Below, in pieces: positions 25,094 through 37,643 of a stretch of 64,000 nucleotides of DNA; within the stretch, counting starts at the first letter, position 1, and each line of letters starts with the position of its first letter. A program made the position numbers and the translations under genes. The stretch is from positions 1-64,000 of the forward strand of contig JADDOH010000326.1 in NCBI GenBank assembly GCA_016648135.1, written 5' to 3'. Below the pieces are notes generated by a model. The model was not told the DNA's origin. It did not search any database and was given only the letters and a program-made list of their open reading frames with translations. The DNA is from Agrypnia vestita. Taxonomy: Eukaryota; Arthropoda; Insecta; Trichoptera; Phryganeidae.

Positions 25094-28000
25094 ATGGAAA
25101 TTATATCCATCGAAGATAATGCCGAGCCTCTTGTGACTAGAAATAAACGCGGCGTTTGGGCGAGAATAAATAGTCGGAGTACGTACAGTTATATATTCAA
25201 CGTTTCTGTGTCCATTGTCCTCGTAGTGCTTTTTATCCTGGTGATTTATTTCTTCAAAGATTACTTGAAGGCCGTGCTGTTTTGGGTGGAGACCCAGAAC
25301 CCGTGGTGCATATTCGCGCTGTTCGTGTGTCTGTTCACGGTGGTCAGCTTCCCGGTCACCATCGGCTACCTGGTGCTGATCATCACCAGCGGCTACCTGT
25401 TCGGCATCCTGCGCGGGATGGGCACGGTGCTGATCTCCGCCAACGTGGGGGTGGCCGTGGCGCACTACAGCCTCCGAGCGCTCAAGGCGCGCCTGCCCGT
25501 GGGCCGGCTGCTCGGCGGGGACACGGCTCGCGCCATGCTGCGCGTCATCTCCGGTCCCCAGGCCTTCAAGATCGTCCTCTTTGCGCGCCTCACTCCCATC
25601 CCCTTCGGCATACAGAACACCATCTTCGCCGTGAGTTTTTTATTTTTTATTATCGCAACATTCATTTGTGATTAGACTCGGGACTCGTCTCAGGTGTACA
25701 AATAATCTTAAGTCAACATTTTTACCTGCAACTGCTTTTGTTTATGTGTAATTTAATCTATAATCAAAAGAAAAAATTGTGAAAATTTAATCTGCGATAA
25801 TTGGGATTTAATTTTTATGGATTTTAATCTGGAGAAAATAAATAATAATAAGCTCGGAGGTCGGCTTCATATTGCTAAAAAGAAGCAGCAACTCAAGCAC
25901 GGCACTTTGTTTAGTGTATTGATACTGTAACAGTTGTGTCTCCTTCCGCAGATGAGCAGCGTAAGCGGGCTGCAGTACCACACGGCCTCGTGTGTCGGCC
26001 TGTTGCCCGCTCAAGTCATCAATGTATATCTCGGTTCAACCCTTCGTTCCATGCACGATGTACTACAGGAGTCACATCTCACGGGGTATATTGTATTTGC
26101 TTGCCAGGTGAGGATACTATTATTATAGTTTAAAGCTTTTTTTTGTAACATTGTCAAATTTAATTGTACTTAGACGATATAATCCCAATTACATTAATTT
26201 CGCTGTCTGTCAGTCCGTCCGTCTGTCCCCTGTGTAACATCTGTAAGTTCTTTAATTCTTTTTTTTCATAAATAAATACTTATCTTTAGGAACCGACATG
26301 TAAAAGTAGTCATTTCTGACAGGTATTAGCTAGTCTATTGTAATATTTTGATAATAATGACGGGTGCTTGCGCTTTAGATGTCAATTGTATATTTTTACA
26401 ATTTTCAAACTAAAGCATTTGTGTCAAATAATTTACAATGGAATTATAAATCTTGACTACACAAATCAGACTACATCACTGATATCTACACAGGTAGATC
26501 TGTGTGTACACATCATTGTGTAGATGGAACGATACCTGTTTGTTAAACGAATAACCATATTTCTTTTCTAATTTACAGTGTAAAAAATCTATATTGTTCA
26601 TTTAGTTGACTAAATATTGAAATTATAGGAGTAGAGGATTTTGTGATGGAGCAATTGGCTCATTGAAATCAATAGTGGACCGTGTAATAAAATTAATTTT
26701 CTTCAGGCATGAATATTCTCTGTATGAAGGCCATGTACATCGGATACGCCAGATTTATTTTCAAAAACAAACAAACTTAATTATTATTGTAGATTTGTAA
26801 AGTAGGTATGTTGAGATCAATCATGGAGTGTGTTTATAGAGTGTAGTTTTTATAGGGCCAGAAAATGTTGATAATCTTGCAATATAATATTATCTTTGAT
26901 TTTGATGTTAAATATTGAAACTTTGATATGCATGGTAAATACTATGTGTTGCAGGCATCAATACTGTGAAATGACTCAATAATGTAAAAATAAAGTACTG
27001 TTATCATAATTGCAAGAAATGTTGATAAGGTATTCTTGGAACCAGTCTAACAAGAAAATAACTTTGTGAAAACATATTTACTGTGAAGTTGCTGTTTTTT
27101 TTAACATTGTTGTTTGAATATTAAAACAAATTAGATGAGTTACTTAGAAAAATCCACTGTTGTAAGAATGAGTTAACCATTTAACATCCAATCCAAGGTC
27201 AAAACTTCACCTCATATGTCATGTCTCCTATTAAAGTGAGACGTGAGACTAGCCTCACTAACCTCATTCCAGAACAGCAGATTAGTGCTATTTTTCATAG
27301 CGAGCTTAGTTTGAAAACAGTAAGAATATTTATATTCTTTGTACACATCTCTATTTTATGTAGGTGAATAATGATTGTTAACTATATGGCTAGTTATAAT
27401 ATCTTACACACATTAAATATACGTACACACCTTAAACATAAAATAATCTTCATTGTGAAGGATTGATTGGACAAAAATCTATCAAATAATAATTTCAGAT
27501 TTGTATTTGGGTAATTAATTGCAATGGATGCAAAAATGCCATTTTGATAAATGATAAAGCGCTCATAACCACAGTATATCATTATTTGTTAAGGCTGGTT
27601 ATTTAATCTGGAGTAAGAGTAAAAGTTAAGAAAAAGCTATAGATTTTTGCATTTCCCACCAATCTCCCTTTAATAACTCAATTTGTGCATTTGCTGATAA
27701 ACATGGCTGCTTATCTACAACTTATTGCCAGTCAATGACAAGTCAATAACTTATTTTCATTGATAATAATTTCAAACTAGGTTTTTTACAATTTGCTTTT
27801 GATTCCCCCATGAGTCAACCACATTATCCAATGTATGAAATCTTTTTCTGCTGAATATGCGGTATAGGGTTACTACATAATATTTAACCTTCAACAAAAT
27901 TCATCACACATGCGCTCCTTTATAGCATATTCACAGAGACTTGCCTGTTGACTAATACATTTTTATAGAAGATCCAATTATCTTTTAATACTCATATTTT

Positions 28001-31000
28001 GTATGTTTAAAGATTTGGGCAAATATTGTAAATATGCGCGCAGCAGAAAACAACAAAAAACGATATATTTTTTAATCCGAGTGATAACTAGAATGGCTAC
28101 TGTCCCTCCATGCCGGCTACGATTCTTGTAGGGTTTGTCGGTGTTTAAGCTATTTTTTACCGGTTTTGAAATTTAAATTTTTTTTGGATACAATATTTAA
28201 TATGCATAGATGAATTAATTATTTAATTAAAAATGTTAATATTGCATGATGGTACTGCTACATATGCCAATGATCACCTATAATTAATTAAGTTTGTTGC
28301 CCACAGCTGCCGATGTGTTATGTAAAAAATAAATTGCTGAAACAGATGTACATGTTACATGGTTAGGACTCTCGCTTAGTGTTCAGTGGTCAATGGTTCT
28401 ATTTTCATAGAACAAGCATTTAGCTTCGTTTGAAAATACACAGTAAGATATTGATGCGACACATATCTTTATTTAAAAAATGTGAGAAATCAGTCAATTA
28501 CTTGGAGTGTGAAAATGACTGATGACGAATTTTAAAATTCTCTCGATCTAGATAATGATTTTGGATTCTCTGTGATGTTTGACAACATGACAATGTCCCA
28601 AACATGTACTCATTCAGTACATGTTTAGGACATTATCATGTTGTCAATTCAAAAAAAAATTATTTTCAAAGGTCGGTTCCTCTATAAACTCTAGATCAGC
28701 GATTTCCAAACTGGGTTCGCCTCCCCAAGTAGGCGTGGACTAGTGCAACATGAGGTGCAAACAGATTAAAATAAATTTAATTTCTATAACTTAACATACA
28801 TAAATAAAAAATTATAAGCATTTAATATAATACGTTTAATATTAAAAATAAATAGCAACATTTGGTTCTACAATGAGCAGGTACGTAGGTGCTATACAAT
28901 GGATTATCTTAAATGAGTAAGAGACATACATACTAGGTTTGATAAACTTTGTGCTGATAAAGATGCACATCCATCGCATCACATTAAAAAGAAAACTAAT
29001 TTGAATGTGAATATTATATGTACACCCCGTTAGTATTCTGTCATTTTTGTTTTATATGTACATATTTTTTATGTACATATTAATGTGTGTGTTTGTATTG
29101 TGTTTTGTAAATGCAGATGTGTTTGAATTATTCAATAACATTAAGCGGTAGGAGGAGGTATCATTGTTACATTTTTTTAAAGGGGCCATAGTAACATAAA
29201 ATTGGAAATCGCCGCTCTAGATCATGCCAGTTTCTTGTTTCTGCTTATAAAGGCATTTAAGTGTGAAAGTGATGCATACAAATCTGCCAGTTCTAACTAA
29301 TGACATAAAAATGTGAAGATTTATTATTAGCAACATATAATTTTTTCCTCATAAATCAACAAATAAATGTATGATTTATTTGTGTTGAAAAGAATATCAA
29401 TTACACACAGATTTTATTTCCAATAAATATAAGGAAATGAATGCAAAAAATATATATATGTATGTCCCAAATGCACAGGAGTGAAAATTGTATGATTCTA
29501 AAAGGCCAAGAAAAATGCAATAATTGCTTCATTACTCGAAGCAAGTTGAAGATAAATATTGAATAAAATCACCCGGCATGGAGCTATGAATGTCCAGTCT
29601 ACAAAAAGAAAGTAGAAATGGAAAAGAAAAAATTGCGAAAATTTTTATAGATAAAAATAAAGGAGAAGGCACAATACTGTATGTTAACATACAAAGCTTA
29701 TTAGCACATATAGAAGAAATATAAATATTGCTGCAACAAAAAAAACTGCTATTTTAATGTTAAGTGAAACACATGTATAACTGAAGATATACAGGAAGGT
29801 GAAACAACATTTGAAGGATACATAACAATAAGAAGCGATTCAAGTAGCAGACATACTGGAGGAGTTATGATAATAATAATTAGAAATGGTATTGTATACA
29901 AAGAAATTTCTAAATTCAACTATCAAAAAGAATTTTGGATACAATGCATACGTGTTACCAAAGGATATTTGAAAGGTTTATACAGTGTAATTTATAGATC
30001 ACCAAATTCAAGTGTAACGCTCTTTTTAGATTATTTTGACGAATGGTGCAATAGTATCTTAAAAGAAGAAGATATAAATATAATTACAAGAGATTTTAAT
30101 ATCAACATAAAAAATAAAGATACGCTAAAAGAATACTCAAGTTATTAGAAGAAAATGGAATGAAACAAATGGTAAAAGAAGATACAAGAATTACACAAAA
30201 TTCTCAAACATTAATTGATTTTGTTATCACAAATGATTACGAGTTAGAGGTAAAAGTGTTAGAAAATCCCAAAATACATAACTGATCACAACATGACAAA
30301 GATTCAGTTTTCAAAAAATAGACCAACAGATAAATTTAAAAAAGGAAAGAAAATAAAAAATTTTAAAAAATATAATAAAGAAGTATTTTTAAATCAAATA
30401 GAAAAAAATGATTGGTCAGAAATAATAAATCTTCCATTGGATCAGATGGTAGAGAAAACAGTACATAATATTAAAGATGCTATAGATTATATAACACTAG
30501 AAACAACTATAAAATATAAACGAGTAAATAAACGGTACTCTGAAGACCTAAAAAATAAACAAAAAGACAGAGACATGGCTTATAAAATAGCTAAATTTAC
30601 AGGAAGAAATTTAGATTGGAAAATATACAAAATAAAACGAAATGAGTACTGTGTCTCTATAAAAAGATGTAAAAGCAAATATTATAAAGAAGAATTTGAA
30701 AATAATATAAACGATCCCAAAAAAATGTGGTGAAGTATCAAAAATATATTGAAAATCGATAAAACACAAGAAATTGATGAGAATGTACAATTTCAAAACG
30801 ACATAAAAGATGATGTGAATATTGCTAACAGCTTTCACCAATATTTTATAAAAAGTATTATCGATATTAATCAGTCGATACCACAAATAAATCAAAATCT
30901 CAATCTGGAACACATAAACGTAATGAGTACATTCAGATTTGAAGAAATAAATGAAAACAAGCTTTTACAAACACTAAACCGCATGAAATCAAAAGCAAGT

Positions 31001-32719
31001 CCAGATGGAATAACCATAAATGTTATAAAAGATTCATTGCCAATAACTGGAAATATAATACTGAAATGGTCTCTTCCCGAAATCCTGGAAAACAACAACA
31101 ATAATATCCATTCCAAAAGTTAAAAATACAAAAAAATGTGATGAATTCAGACTAATTAATACACTACCTAAAAATGAACAAATATTAGAAGTAATAGTGA
31201 AAGAGCAGTTAACAAATTTTATTGAGAAAAATAACATCCTGTGTGATCAGCAATCAGGATTCAGAAGTAAAAAATTTTGTGAAATGGCACTAAATATTGT
31301 AATTGATGACTGGAAAGAACATATAGATGAAAATAAACATGTCGTTGCAGTATTTTTAGATTTTAAAAGAGCATTTGAAACAATAGACCGAAATATAATT
31401 GTGAAAAAATTAGAAAAATATGGTATAAAAGATAAAGCATTATTATGGTTTAGAAACTATTTGAGTGACAGATATCAAATAACTAAAGTAAATGATCACA
31501 AATCAGATCCAAAAGAAAATGAGCTTGGTGTACCACAGGAGTCTGTCTTGGGACCATTATTATTTATCATATACATAAATGACATTACATTAGTACTAAA
31601 TAAACGTAAAATAAGATTATTTGCAGACGACGCTTTAATATACATAGAGGATAGTGACCTGGAAACAGCGATCTACATCATAAATAAAGAACTGGAGGAA
31701 ATATCAAAATGGCTCCAATTCAACAAACTTAAATTAAATGTTTCAAAAACAAAATGTATGATAATTCGAAGCAAAAAAAGAACAACCAAATATAATGTGA
31801 AACTAGAAAATGAGATATTAGAAATCGTAGACAGTATAAAATACCTTGGTGTAATTATAGATTCAAAACTAATATTTACAAAAAATACTGAATTTGTGGT
31901 GAAGAAAATCGCAAAAAAAAAGTGTCCTTACTTGAAAGAATAAGAAGACATATAAATAAAAATACAAGTTTATTAATATACAACACTATGATTCTCCTGC
32001 ACATAGATTATTGTTCCAGTATATTATTTATAAGCAACGAAGGAATGCTAAAGAAACTACAAATAGTACAAAACAGAGCGATGCGTATAATACTGAAGTG
32101 TAATAGGAGAACTAAAATAACGAAGATGTTGAATGCCCTAGGACTGGAATTTGTAAATCAAAGAATAATATATAATGTAATAGTGCAAATATTTAAAATT
32201 AAACATGGATTAGTACCCAAACACTTTGGTGACAGGATGAAGCTGAATAAGGATTTTCATTCCTACAATACAAGAGGAAGCGACAACATAAGACTACCAA
32301 AGAAAAAGAAAAACACCTCTCAAAATTGTATGATGTATAAAGGTATAAAAATCTTCGATAGCCTGCCAAAGGAAATTCAAAACATGGAGAATATAAGGAG
32401 GTTTAAACTGAAGTGCAAAAATTTTATTATAAAAACTTTTAAATGATTAGATGGAATGCAATATGTCTCAATGAAATCATATATTAGAAATCATATATTA
32501 TCTTAATAATTAGTACAAATCTAAGAACCAATTACATTAGTTTGACCCGCATGCTCATGGAAAGTCATGCATGCTGTGTTGCAGATAATGATCGGCATCA
32601 CCCTGATGGTGTGGGTAGTGCAGAAGGCCCGCCGGGAGTTGACATTGGCCTTACTGGAGGCCGAAGCTAGTCGCGAGGGGCTCCTTTCTCCCTCCAGCAG
32701 CGGTGCCTCCATAAGCTAG
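25094..32719 (+). CDS. TMEM64: TMEM64-like VTT-domain membrane protein, complete
   Basis: Exons: 25094-25630, 25952-26107 and 32585-32719 (stop TAG 32717-32719), all phase 0 with CAG or GCAG acceptors and GTGAGT/GTGAGG donors. This gives 275 residues from the ATG at 25094; an open frame further upstream lacks an ATG. A first membrane segment is at about residues 35-57 (VSIVLVVLFILVIYF) and a VTT domain follows: VVSFPVTIGYLVLIITSGYL, FGILRGMG, FARLTPIPFGIQN, SVGLLPAQ-type CVGLLPAQVINVYLGSTLR, then a last hydrophobic stretch in exon 3 (MIGITLMVWVVQKARREL). These are the conserved blocks of TMEM64, whose human form has a longer N-terminus. VTT/TMEM41-TMEM64 proteins sit in the endoplasmic reticulum and related membranes, and relatives act as lipid scramblases. 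GC-rich exon 1 contrasts with the AT-rich introns. Intron 2 (6.5 kb) carries several transposons. Confidence 0.94.
26108..27240. other. TMEM64 intron, left part
   Basis: AT-rich intronic DNA; nothing assignable apart from small imperfect hairpins (for example around 26490-26525). Confidence 0.6.
27240..27356 (+). mobile_element. SINE 3' tail copy
   Basis: Carries the GCTTAGTTTGAAAA, GTAAGAATATT and CACATCTCTATTT blocks of the tRNA-derived SINE at 57591-57768. The tRNA head is lost. Confidence 0.6.
28357..28480 (+). mobile_element. tRNA-derived SINE, degenerate copy
   Basis: ATGGTTAGGACTCTCGCTTA, then ACAAGCATTTAGCTTCGTTT, TAAGATATTGATGCGACACA and TATTTAAAAAA follow the order of the better copy at 57591. 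Confidence 0.7.
28579..28647. repeat. Near-perfect 32-bp hairpin
   Basis: TTGACAACATGACAATGTCC and AAACATGTACT pair with the complementary 28616-28647 segment across a CATTC loop, with very few mismatches. Confidence 0.7.
28697..29214. mobile_element. hAT-type MITE with perfect 8-bp target duplication
   Basis: The ends are CAGCGATTTCCAA and TTGGAAATCGCCG (12 of 13 matching as inverted repeats). CTCTAGAT is duplicated exactly at 28689-28696 and 29215-29222. The 8-bp duplication and CAGxG end define hAT elements. It is 518 bp long, with no transposase frame. Confidence 0.85.
29600..32515 (+). mobile_element. A-rich non-LTR retrotransposon (Jockey/CR1-type), degraded
   Basis: The endonuclease region spans about 29650-30280 in broken frames (LMLSETHV, IRSDSSSRHTGGV, YRSPNSSVTLFLDYF, RDFNINI where GDFN is usual). 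A linker frame follows at 30293-30733, and a further frame ending SKASPDGI at 30749-31123. The RT core is at 31197-31943: DQQSGFRS, VAVFLDFKRAFETIDR, NELGVPQESVLGPLLFIIYI, FADDALIY, KTKCMIIRSKK. A frame slip in the A-run near 31911-31921 leads into the C-terminal part (31922-32446; LLHIDYCSSILFIS, NRAMRIILKCNRRTK, HSYNTRG). Coding A content is extreme (Lys, Asn and Ile dominate), unlike the host exons. The 3' end lies only about 70 bases before the TMEM64 exon 3 acceptor. Stops make it inactive. Confidence 0.88.
31197..31943 (+). pseudogene. Reverse transcriptase core of the A-rich non-LTR element
   Basis: A 248-codon open frame with RT palm motifs: FLDFKRAF (motif A Asp), GVPQESVLGP (a Ser/Gly-type block, with E where G is usual), FADDA (motif C) and the following KTKCM block. 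It is the longest uninterrupted part of the element. Confidence 0.88.
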
Positions 32720-33624
32720 CCGTCCCCCTCCGCGGCCACAGTCACCACCAGTACCGCCTCTCCTAGGGTGACTTCTGTATAATAACATATGGTACCATTT
32801 CTCTCTAAAAGGAACGTATTTTCCGTGTTTTCCAACTGAATGGTTTATTTAATTATATTTTGACTAACCGTATCTTCTTTTAGAACTTCCACTTCACTGT
32901 TGAGACGATGTATTATATTTTCACCATACATGGATGGATGCTTCCAATTAGTTGTTTTTATGTACCTACTCCATTGTAAGTATTTATAATTACTTCAGAA
33001 ATACATACCACTGTGAGTATTATATTTATTTTTGTGATTTGATTCTGGTTTGTTTTGGATTTTTGTATATACTGTGTATTTTAAATTTAGGTGAAAACCA
33101 TACAACTAAGATAACTCGTGCTGATTGAAATCTCAAAATATTTTATGTTTAGTACACTCTTAACTTCCGTTCGGCAACAATAACAAATGCTTCAGTTTCC
33201 TCTGATAATGTTGTAAAATGCATTTAGTTTCCGAAAGAGTGTCACATGTTCAGTGGATACAGCGCGAGCCGGGACAGCGGGTGAAGCGCTTTTTTTTAAT
33301 GTACAATTGTTGAAATGTAATTTTTTGTCCATGTGTTATGATGAAGTCCAAAATGTTTGAAAATATTGTACAAATTATAATTTAGTTATATTTTTATTTC
33401 TCATATATAGAAGGTAGTAAGGAATAAGATCTTTGTATGTTTAATTATTAGATAAGTGTAATGTCTCAACTCACTGAAGGTGATGATGTTACTTGTGGGT
33501 ACTGGAATTTCATCTCACTGGATAATGAAAGTGCTCTGATATTGATCGGGTCTGTAAGGGTAATATTTAAATCCTTTATTTCCTAGAATGTATTTGTACA
33601 TGGCCTGTTGGGTGCTACAACAAT
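32720..33624. other. TMEM64 3' flank, probable 3' UTR
   Basis: AT-rich sequence immediately after the stop; no other gene or repeat recognised before the pogo-type element. Confidence 0.5.
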
Positions 33625-33626
33625 TA

Positions 33627-35300
33627 CAGTAGAGCGTCGATTATCCGAACGTCGATCAACCGAACGACCGCTTATCCGAACTACTACGCCCACCGACCTG
33701 CGCGTGCTTCCCGCCTCCCGCGCTACAGTGCTCGTGCACTTGTTGCGACTTGTTAATTGTACTCGTATGTCACTTGTAAGTGGCCGCTAGTCGATAAACT
33801 AAATTTTACCGCGTGAAAGTAATCTCCATTTAAAATGCCTAAACGAAAACGTGTTGTCCTGTCTATGAAAGATAAGATGGAGATTATCAAGCAGGCACGG
33901 GCTAGTTAAAACGATTTAAATCAAAACATGGCATTCGTGAGCTTTAAATACAAGGAGAAAAACTATGCTGATTCATTCAAAATCAAACTGAAGGAAGAAA
34001 ATTACGCTCTCGAAAACGTTTACAATGCAGAGAAACTGGGCTCAATGGGAGAGCTTTGCCACAAAAAACTCTTACTTCACGTCGTGAATTAGCAGCACCT
34101 GGTCCTAAAATAAGCAAGGATCGTATCACTGCCTTAGCGTGTGCTAATGCTACTAGTAGCCACCGATTGCCCACGCTTGTAACCGGTAAAAGCAAGAAAC
34201 CACGTTATTTCAAACACGTTAATATGTCTGCGATGTCTATCGCTTTTACAATTTTCATGAAATGGTTTACAGAAACTTTTATACCCTCTGTAAAAGCCCT
34301 TCAATTAAAAAATGATAAAAGACATAAAACATTATCACTTCTTGCCAACAAATAAAAGTCATGTTTTTTCCACCTAACGTGACTTCATTATTACAGCTCA
34401 TGGATCAAGGCGTTATTGAGACTTTCAAACGGCATTATAGAAAAGAATTGTTACGTAAGTTACTTTTGGAAAAAAAAGAGGAGGGAGAAGAAAGCCTGAT
34501 AAAAAATCATAAAAAGATTGATTTGAAAGACACGTCTTACATGATCAGAGCAGCATGGGACAGTGTAAAAGCACAGAACTTGAAAAAAGTGTGGAATAAA
34601 GTTTTGTGTATAGTGGAAAATCCTCAAAGTGTATGTGTAAATGAGAAACAGGAAGATATGTCTAAAATAAAATAAATAAAATTAGTAAAATCAAACCTTA
34701 CCAATGTATATAAGTAAAACAATGAAAAAAAAAAAGATAGATATGCTAAAAAAGCTTGATTGCGATGAAAAGGTTCAACAATGGATGGATATCGATGATG
34801 AAGATCCCGGGTACCAAATTATGCAGGATAGCGAAATTTTAGACCTCATGACTAATAAGGCTGATGCCACTGCTGGCACCTCATCAACTACAAGTTCAGA
34901 TAATGAAGATGAAAAAATAATTGATGCTTCTGAAGCGTTTACTTGCTTAGATATTGCCTTGCATTGGTTTGAAACACAAGCTGAAAGCAACCAGTATCAA
35001 ATATCAAGTACGTGACCTAGCCGTTTGTAAGCGGGTTGAAGATTTGAGATTTGACTGAAGATTGTTTTGTAGAAGATGTTACTTGTACCTAGTATGTACG
35101 TATATGTTTTATTACAAGATTGTCTGCATTTTATTTTTGTTTAATTCCTATTTGTCATTAAAGATATAAATGTTAATATGGTTTTCATTCACCTGTACGT
35201 AAATATGTATGGCTGAATCAATACAGTTTGATTATCCGAAAATACCAGTTTTCCGAACACCCACGTCCCCCAATTAGTTCGGATAACCGACGCTCTACTG
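33627..35300 (+). mobile_element. pogo/Tigger-like transposon, full length but dead
   Basis: The ends CAGTAGAGCGTCGATTATCC plus GAAC (33627-33650) and the inverted 35277-35300 differ at one of 24 bases. TA flanks both sides (33625-33626, 35301-35302). Length 1674 bp. Inside are remnants of a jerky/Tigger-type (CENP-B-like) protein. Confidence 0.9.
33835..35015 (+). pseudogene. Tigger/jerky-like transposase remnant
   Basis: It begins MPKRKRVVLSMKDKMEIIKQ (CENP-B N-terminal HTH) with a stop at 33907. The DDE block follows in shifted frames: NA-(frameshift)-ETGLNGRALPQKTLTSR, where the first catalytic Asp is destroyed by a one-base loss near 34029. Next come PGPKISKDRITALACANAT, GKSKKPRYFK, a MFFPPNVTSLLQLMDQGVIE block at 34361, and an acidic C-terminus (DEDPGYQIMQDSEIL, 34704-35015). 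The segment that normally holds the second catalytic Asp (LLLDNAPxH) is deleted. Confidence 0.85.
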
Positions 35301-35302
35301 TA

Positions 35303-37640
35303 TTTAATTTGTATTGAACATAAGCAGCAGCGAGACGACCCCTCCAGACAATAATTTGGCTGGAAAATGTTACAATACAAAATACACATTGAATATATTA
35401 TCAGGTAGGAAGTGAATTATAAAAAATGTATAAATACATAATATTTGCAATAACAGCGGGCAGACTTAGCTCAGCAGCTTTACATAAGTCTGCCCACTGT
35501 CTGTAAGTAATTTAAAAATGTTGACTTGTAACTGTTAAATTTGCATGACATTATTTTATATTTTGATGTTGTTTAAATGCTTTATTGCTTGTATTTTTTA
35601 TAATATTGTATTTAATATATACTCTATGATTGTATTTACTCGCGTGCTTTAGGGCTCCTACTATTTGAAGCCATGTTTATATTTGTTACTAAATATTTTT
35701 TTTATCCTTCCTGTAATGGTGTACTTTTTACTGGTGTTTTTCCTCTATATTTTGGATAAATATGCTTGAGAAATATGTTTTCTAGGATATCTTGGTTATA
35801 ATTTGAATTAATATTAAATTTATTCTGGATATAGAGTGCAGATTTTATTGGAATTTTTCAGAAATAGTTTAGTTAAGTGGTCTTATTTCCAAGTCTCTTG
35901 TATACTTGATGTCAAAGTGTTTTAAAAAGAGGAAAATAACTAATGACGAAACAAACACAAGACCACAACATAGTACTTTATAGAATCTGTCACAATAATT
36001 TTAAATATGTAACATTATGAAATGTGGGAAGATAATTAGGTACTTGCGTACTTTTTGTTTGATCTCAAAACATGATTTAGAAAAAAATCAATGTAATTTA
36101 AATAAAAACACATGGGTTTTTATAAATAGTTTTCTCTTCAAAATATTTTTTATTTATTTCGGAGATAAGTTTGCAGAACTCCATAATCACATATATGAAA
36201 ATAAAAATATACTTATTTTTTAGTTCTACTTATTTAATTTGTTTTTGTACCAAACTAAAAATACATCCACCTAACTTAACCTTTTCGTCATTGAGTGTCC
36301 AAAACTTCCATGTGGTCCGAAGCGGGGTGTTGGAATACCCCAGATCATATTCTCTCAAATATCAAGAACTTTTATATCTTTGCCATCATGAAAGAATATG
36401 AAACGGGCATAGAAGCCCCAATTTTCAATGTCAAATAGCAAAAATATGAATATAATTTATTTTTCAGATTGAAATTAAAAAAATATATTTTTTCATCATT
36501 TTAGCAATGTCTGTTTTTTTCTTTAACCCATTTTCAAAAATAAAGTGCATTATAAAAACATTTTAACAAATCTATTGGAACTGAAATTAAAAAAATATAT
36601 ATGTGATTCAATTATAGTAAAAGACCATCCGATTGCAAATGGTGAACCGTTAATAGTACATTGTGTGGTGTGGTCATTATTCATGTTTGTATCAGAAGGA
36701 TTTTATCCACAGTCCCTACTGTACTGGTATGGAAGGAGGATGCAATGACCAACCTGTTCATCATTATTCTAAAGTGTGTTATTAAGTGTATTTATTAATG
36801 TTTTTAAATATTAAAAATATATTTTGTTTAAATTGTACTGAACTTTTCATTATCTAAAAATACTAAATCAGGATTGTGTTCCGCTGTTGTGTGTATAGTG
36901 GTGCCAAATAGTGTTTTCATCCGCTTCTTCCCTTACTACACTACTATTACTATAGCAATATGTCGCTCATTCAAGTGTTCCATTACTATTCATTATTTAT
37001 CCTCCGTGTCAGGTCAAATTGTACATAAAAACTCGCAAATTGTACACTGCTTCTTCCTTATAACATAATGTATATTTCTAATAACTAAGGTTGATATTCA
37101 CGCCTTTGAAATTTTGCATTTAAATAAAAAGTAAATTTTAATTATCATTAGGTAAGATTTCAAAAGAAATACTCCTCCACCACAATGTTTTTAGATACAC
37201 ATTTAATATTAGGGTGAATTCTGTAATCTACTCTAACTCTAAACTTGATTATGGTAATCAGACTTTCGCTGTAATAATATGAAATGTATTTAAGATATTA
37301 TATTGTGATATTCATGTTATGTTCTCACAGATTAATGTATAGAGTAATGGTCACAACCGTATGTTTTTTGTATTGTAACAACTACCGAGACGGCCGCATC
37401 ATATTTCTATTCAAATTAATTTTTTAATTTGTTTCATTTAATTATTTGTTTTTTAATACTGTACCTGTTAAACATTGATAGGCATTCTTGAAATGAAGTG
37501 TATGAATTTGAAAAATTTTAAATTCTTAAAATAGGGTTGATGGGCCGGTTTTGGCCACTTAGACATTCAAAGGTGTATAAATAAGACAGTGAAAATGTAT
37601 TTGTCATTTTATTTATGCTGATTGATTCTTTAAACTATAT
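35303..37640. other. Intergenic AT-rich DNA between TMEM64 and AGXT2, left part
   Basis: No gene recognised. Contains a 10-bp GGGCAGACTT hairpin (about 35459-35498) and dispersed-repeat copy 2 (36145-36260). Open frames at 36017-36748 have no domain. Confidence 0.5.
36145..36260 (+). mobile_element. Dispersed repeat, copy 2
   Basis: TTCGGAGATAAGTTTGCAGA, ACTCCATAATCACATATATG, AAAATAAAAATATACTT and AGTTCTACTT follow the order of the repeat at 24065. Confidence 0.5.
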
Positions 37641-37643
37641 TCT

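Noticed and set aside
25082..25671. Long open frames on both strands over TMEM64 exon 1 (127, 129 and 66 codons)
   Set aside because: They are GC-rich shadows of the true frame, with no domains, and the true frame matches TMEM64.
35459..35498. Hairpin GGGCAGACTT...AAGTCTGCCC as a transcription terminator
   Set aside because: No gene ends there and there is no T-run; such terminators do not apply to this genome type.
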